A stretch of 34,425 bases of DNA from contig CALUOV010000010.1 in assembly GCA_944322275.1 (NCBI GenBank), positions 1 through 34,425 on the forward strand, in the 5' to 3' direction. The notes under the pieces were generated by a model that did no database searches, had not been told where the DNA came from, and saw only the letters and a program-made list of their open reading frames with translations. The DNA comes from an uncultured Bacteroides sp. (GTDB lineage: Bacteria > Bacteroidota > Bacteroidia > Bacteroidales > Bacteroidaceae). The translations under genes were made by a program, and so were the position numbers. Below are positions 33,973-34,425 of the stretch, in pieces (position 1 is the stretch's first letter; each line of letters starts with the position of its first letter).

Positions 33973-34425
33973 CAATGGCAGCCCACGTGGAGTTTCTCTG
34001 CAATACGGGCAGACCATCTTTGCCGAGTGCCCACTGGTAGCCGTTGCCGGTAAGGGCAGCGTTCATGCCATTAACAGCGGTCTGCCATGAATCGTCGTCG
34101 TTGACCTCCGTGGTTTCGTCTGTACCAGAGGGTATTCCCGACGAGACATTTCCGTTCCAGTAGCAGGCGGAGACGTCGTTATAATTGAATGCCGCAATGC
34201 CTCCCGCGAAACGATATCCTGTTATACTCCCTTTGAACCAGCAGGCGGTGATGGTGCCGATGTTGCTCGTCGCTATGCCGCCGACACCGCCATTGGCTGC
34301 TGCAATCGTTCCCGTTACGGAGCAGGCGGTGATGGTACCGTAGTTGCTCCACGCTATGCCGCCGGACGCACCGCCTTGTTTCACATCGTAGTCCACATCC
34401 ACCAGTTGCAGGTTCTTCACCTCGC
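33953..34425 (-). CDS. GLUG-repeat surface protein, C-terminal part (cut by the window edge)
   Basis: The reading frame is open to the window end (157 codons), so the gene starts outside. It contains three GLUG-like repeats of about 28 residues: SGGIAWSNYGTITACSVTGT, VGGIATSNIGTITACWFKGS and AGGIAAFNYNDVSACYWNGN. GLUG repeats occur in large secreted adhesin-like proteins and IgA peptidases. After the repeats come an acidic, Thr-rich segment (TDETTEVNDDD), a WQTAVNGMNAAL stretch and a conserved-looking end YQWALGKDGLPVL. The final six residues (GFEQAQ) and the TGA stop overlap the fourth 23-bp repeat. The signal peptide is not in view. Confidence 0.8.
   Translation of the reverse strand, partial: EVKNLQLVDVDYDVKQGGASGGIAWSNYGTITACSVTGTIAAANGGVGGIATSNIGTITACWFKGSITGYRFAGGIAAFNYNDVSACYWNGNVSSGIPSGTDETTEVNDDDSWQTAVNGMNAALTGNGYQWALGKDGLPVLQRNSTWAAIGFEQAQ

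Overview
The window looks like a core-genome segment from a member of the Bacteroidales, most likely Bacteroides or Phocaeicola. The evidence is: many starts preceded by the Bacteroides-type promoter box TAnnTTTG (in three clear cases with TTTG 19-20 bp upstream) and mostly no Shine-Dalgarno sequence; fimbrillin-family lipoproteins; a GldH lipoprotein; an HU-related DNA-binding protein; a eukaryote/archaea-type single-chain glycyl-tRNA synthetase; and the run metF-holB-ricT-gldH facing rodA-mrdA-mreD-mreC-mreB-purH. Species cannot be fixed from this sequence. I saw no rRNA, insertion sequence, prophage or CRISPR array.

Layout. 1-2000 (minus strand): the start of kduD (cut by the window edge), kduI and xth. 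2000-2560: a 600-base non-coding stretch with a cluster of hairpins. 2560-7500 (minus): dnaX, two tandem small winged-helix proteins, gyrB. 7600-9000: rpsT and tRNA-Glu on the minus strand, divergent from recO. 9050-11400 (minus): an FKBP-like lipoprotein and glyS. 11450-15390 (minus): an operon of a YqeY protein and three subunits of a sodium-pumping biotin-dependent decarboxylase (gamma, alpha, beta). 15660-19630 (plus): two tandem fimbrillin lipoproteins with a C-terminal FISUMP domain. 19700-23560 (plus): metF, holB, ricT, gldH, mostly overlapping. 23610-29300 (minus): the cell-shape operon mreB-mreC-mreD-mrdA-rodA. 29430-33200 (minus): purH and an M13 metallopeptidase lipoprotein. 33360-34425 (minus): an HU-related protein and the end of a GLUG-repeat protein, separated by four 23-bp tandem repeats.

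How the genes fit together. Most are housekeeping: replication (dnaX, holB, gyrB), repair (xth, recO), translation (glyS, rpsT, tRNA-Glu), wall elongation and rod shape (mreBCD, PBP2, RodA), one-carbon and purine metabolism (metF, purH). The accessory flavour comes from uronate catabolism (kduI/kduD), the fimbrillin pair and the GLUG protein. The Na+ decarboxylase would couple decarboxylation of a carboxylic acid to a sodium gradient, but its alpha subunit departs from the usual catalytic motifs, so the substrate is left open.

The signals that seem most worth a second look are not new genes. They are: a nine-adenine run in dnaX with stop codons soon after it in both other frames (as in Thermus dnaX, where slippage makes the gamma subunit); a 35-bp AU-rich hairpin between purH and mreB whose mismatches are almost all G-U pairs in only one strand; the 23-bp repeat array; and the hairpin cluster between xth and dnaX.
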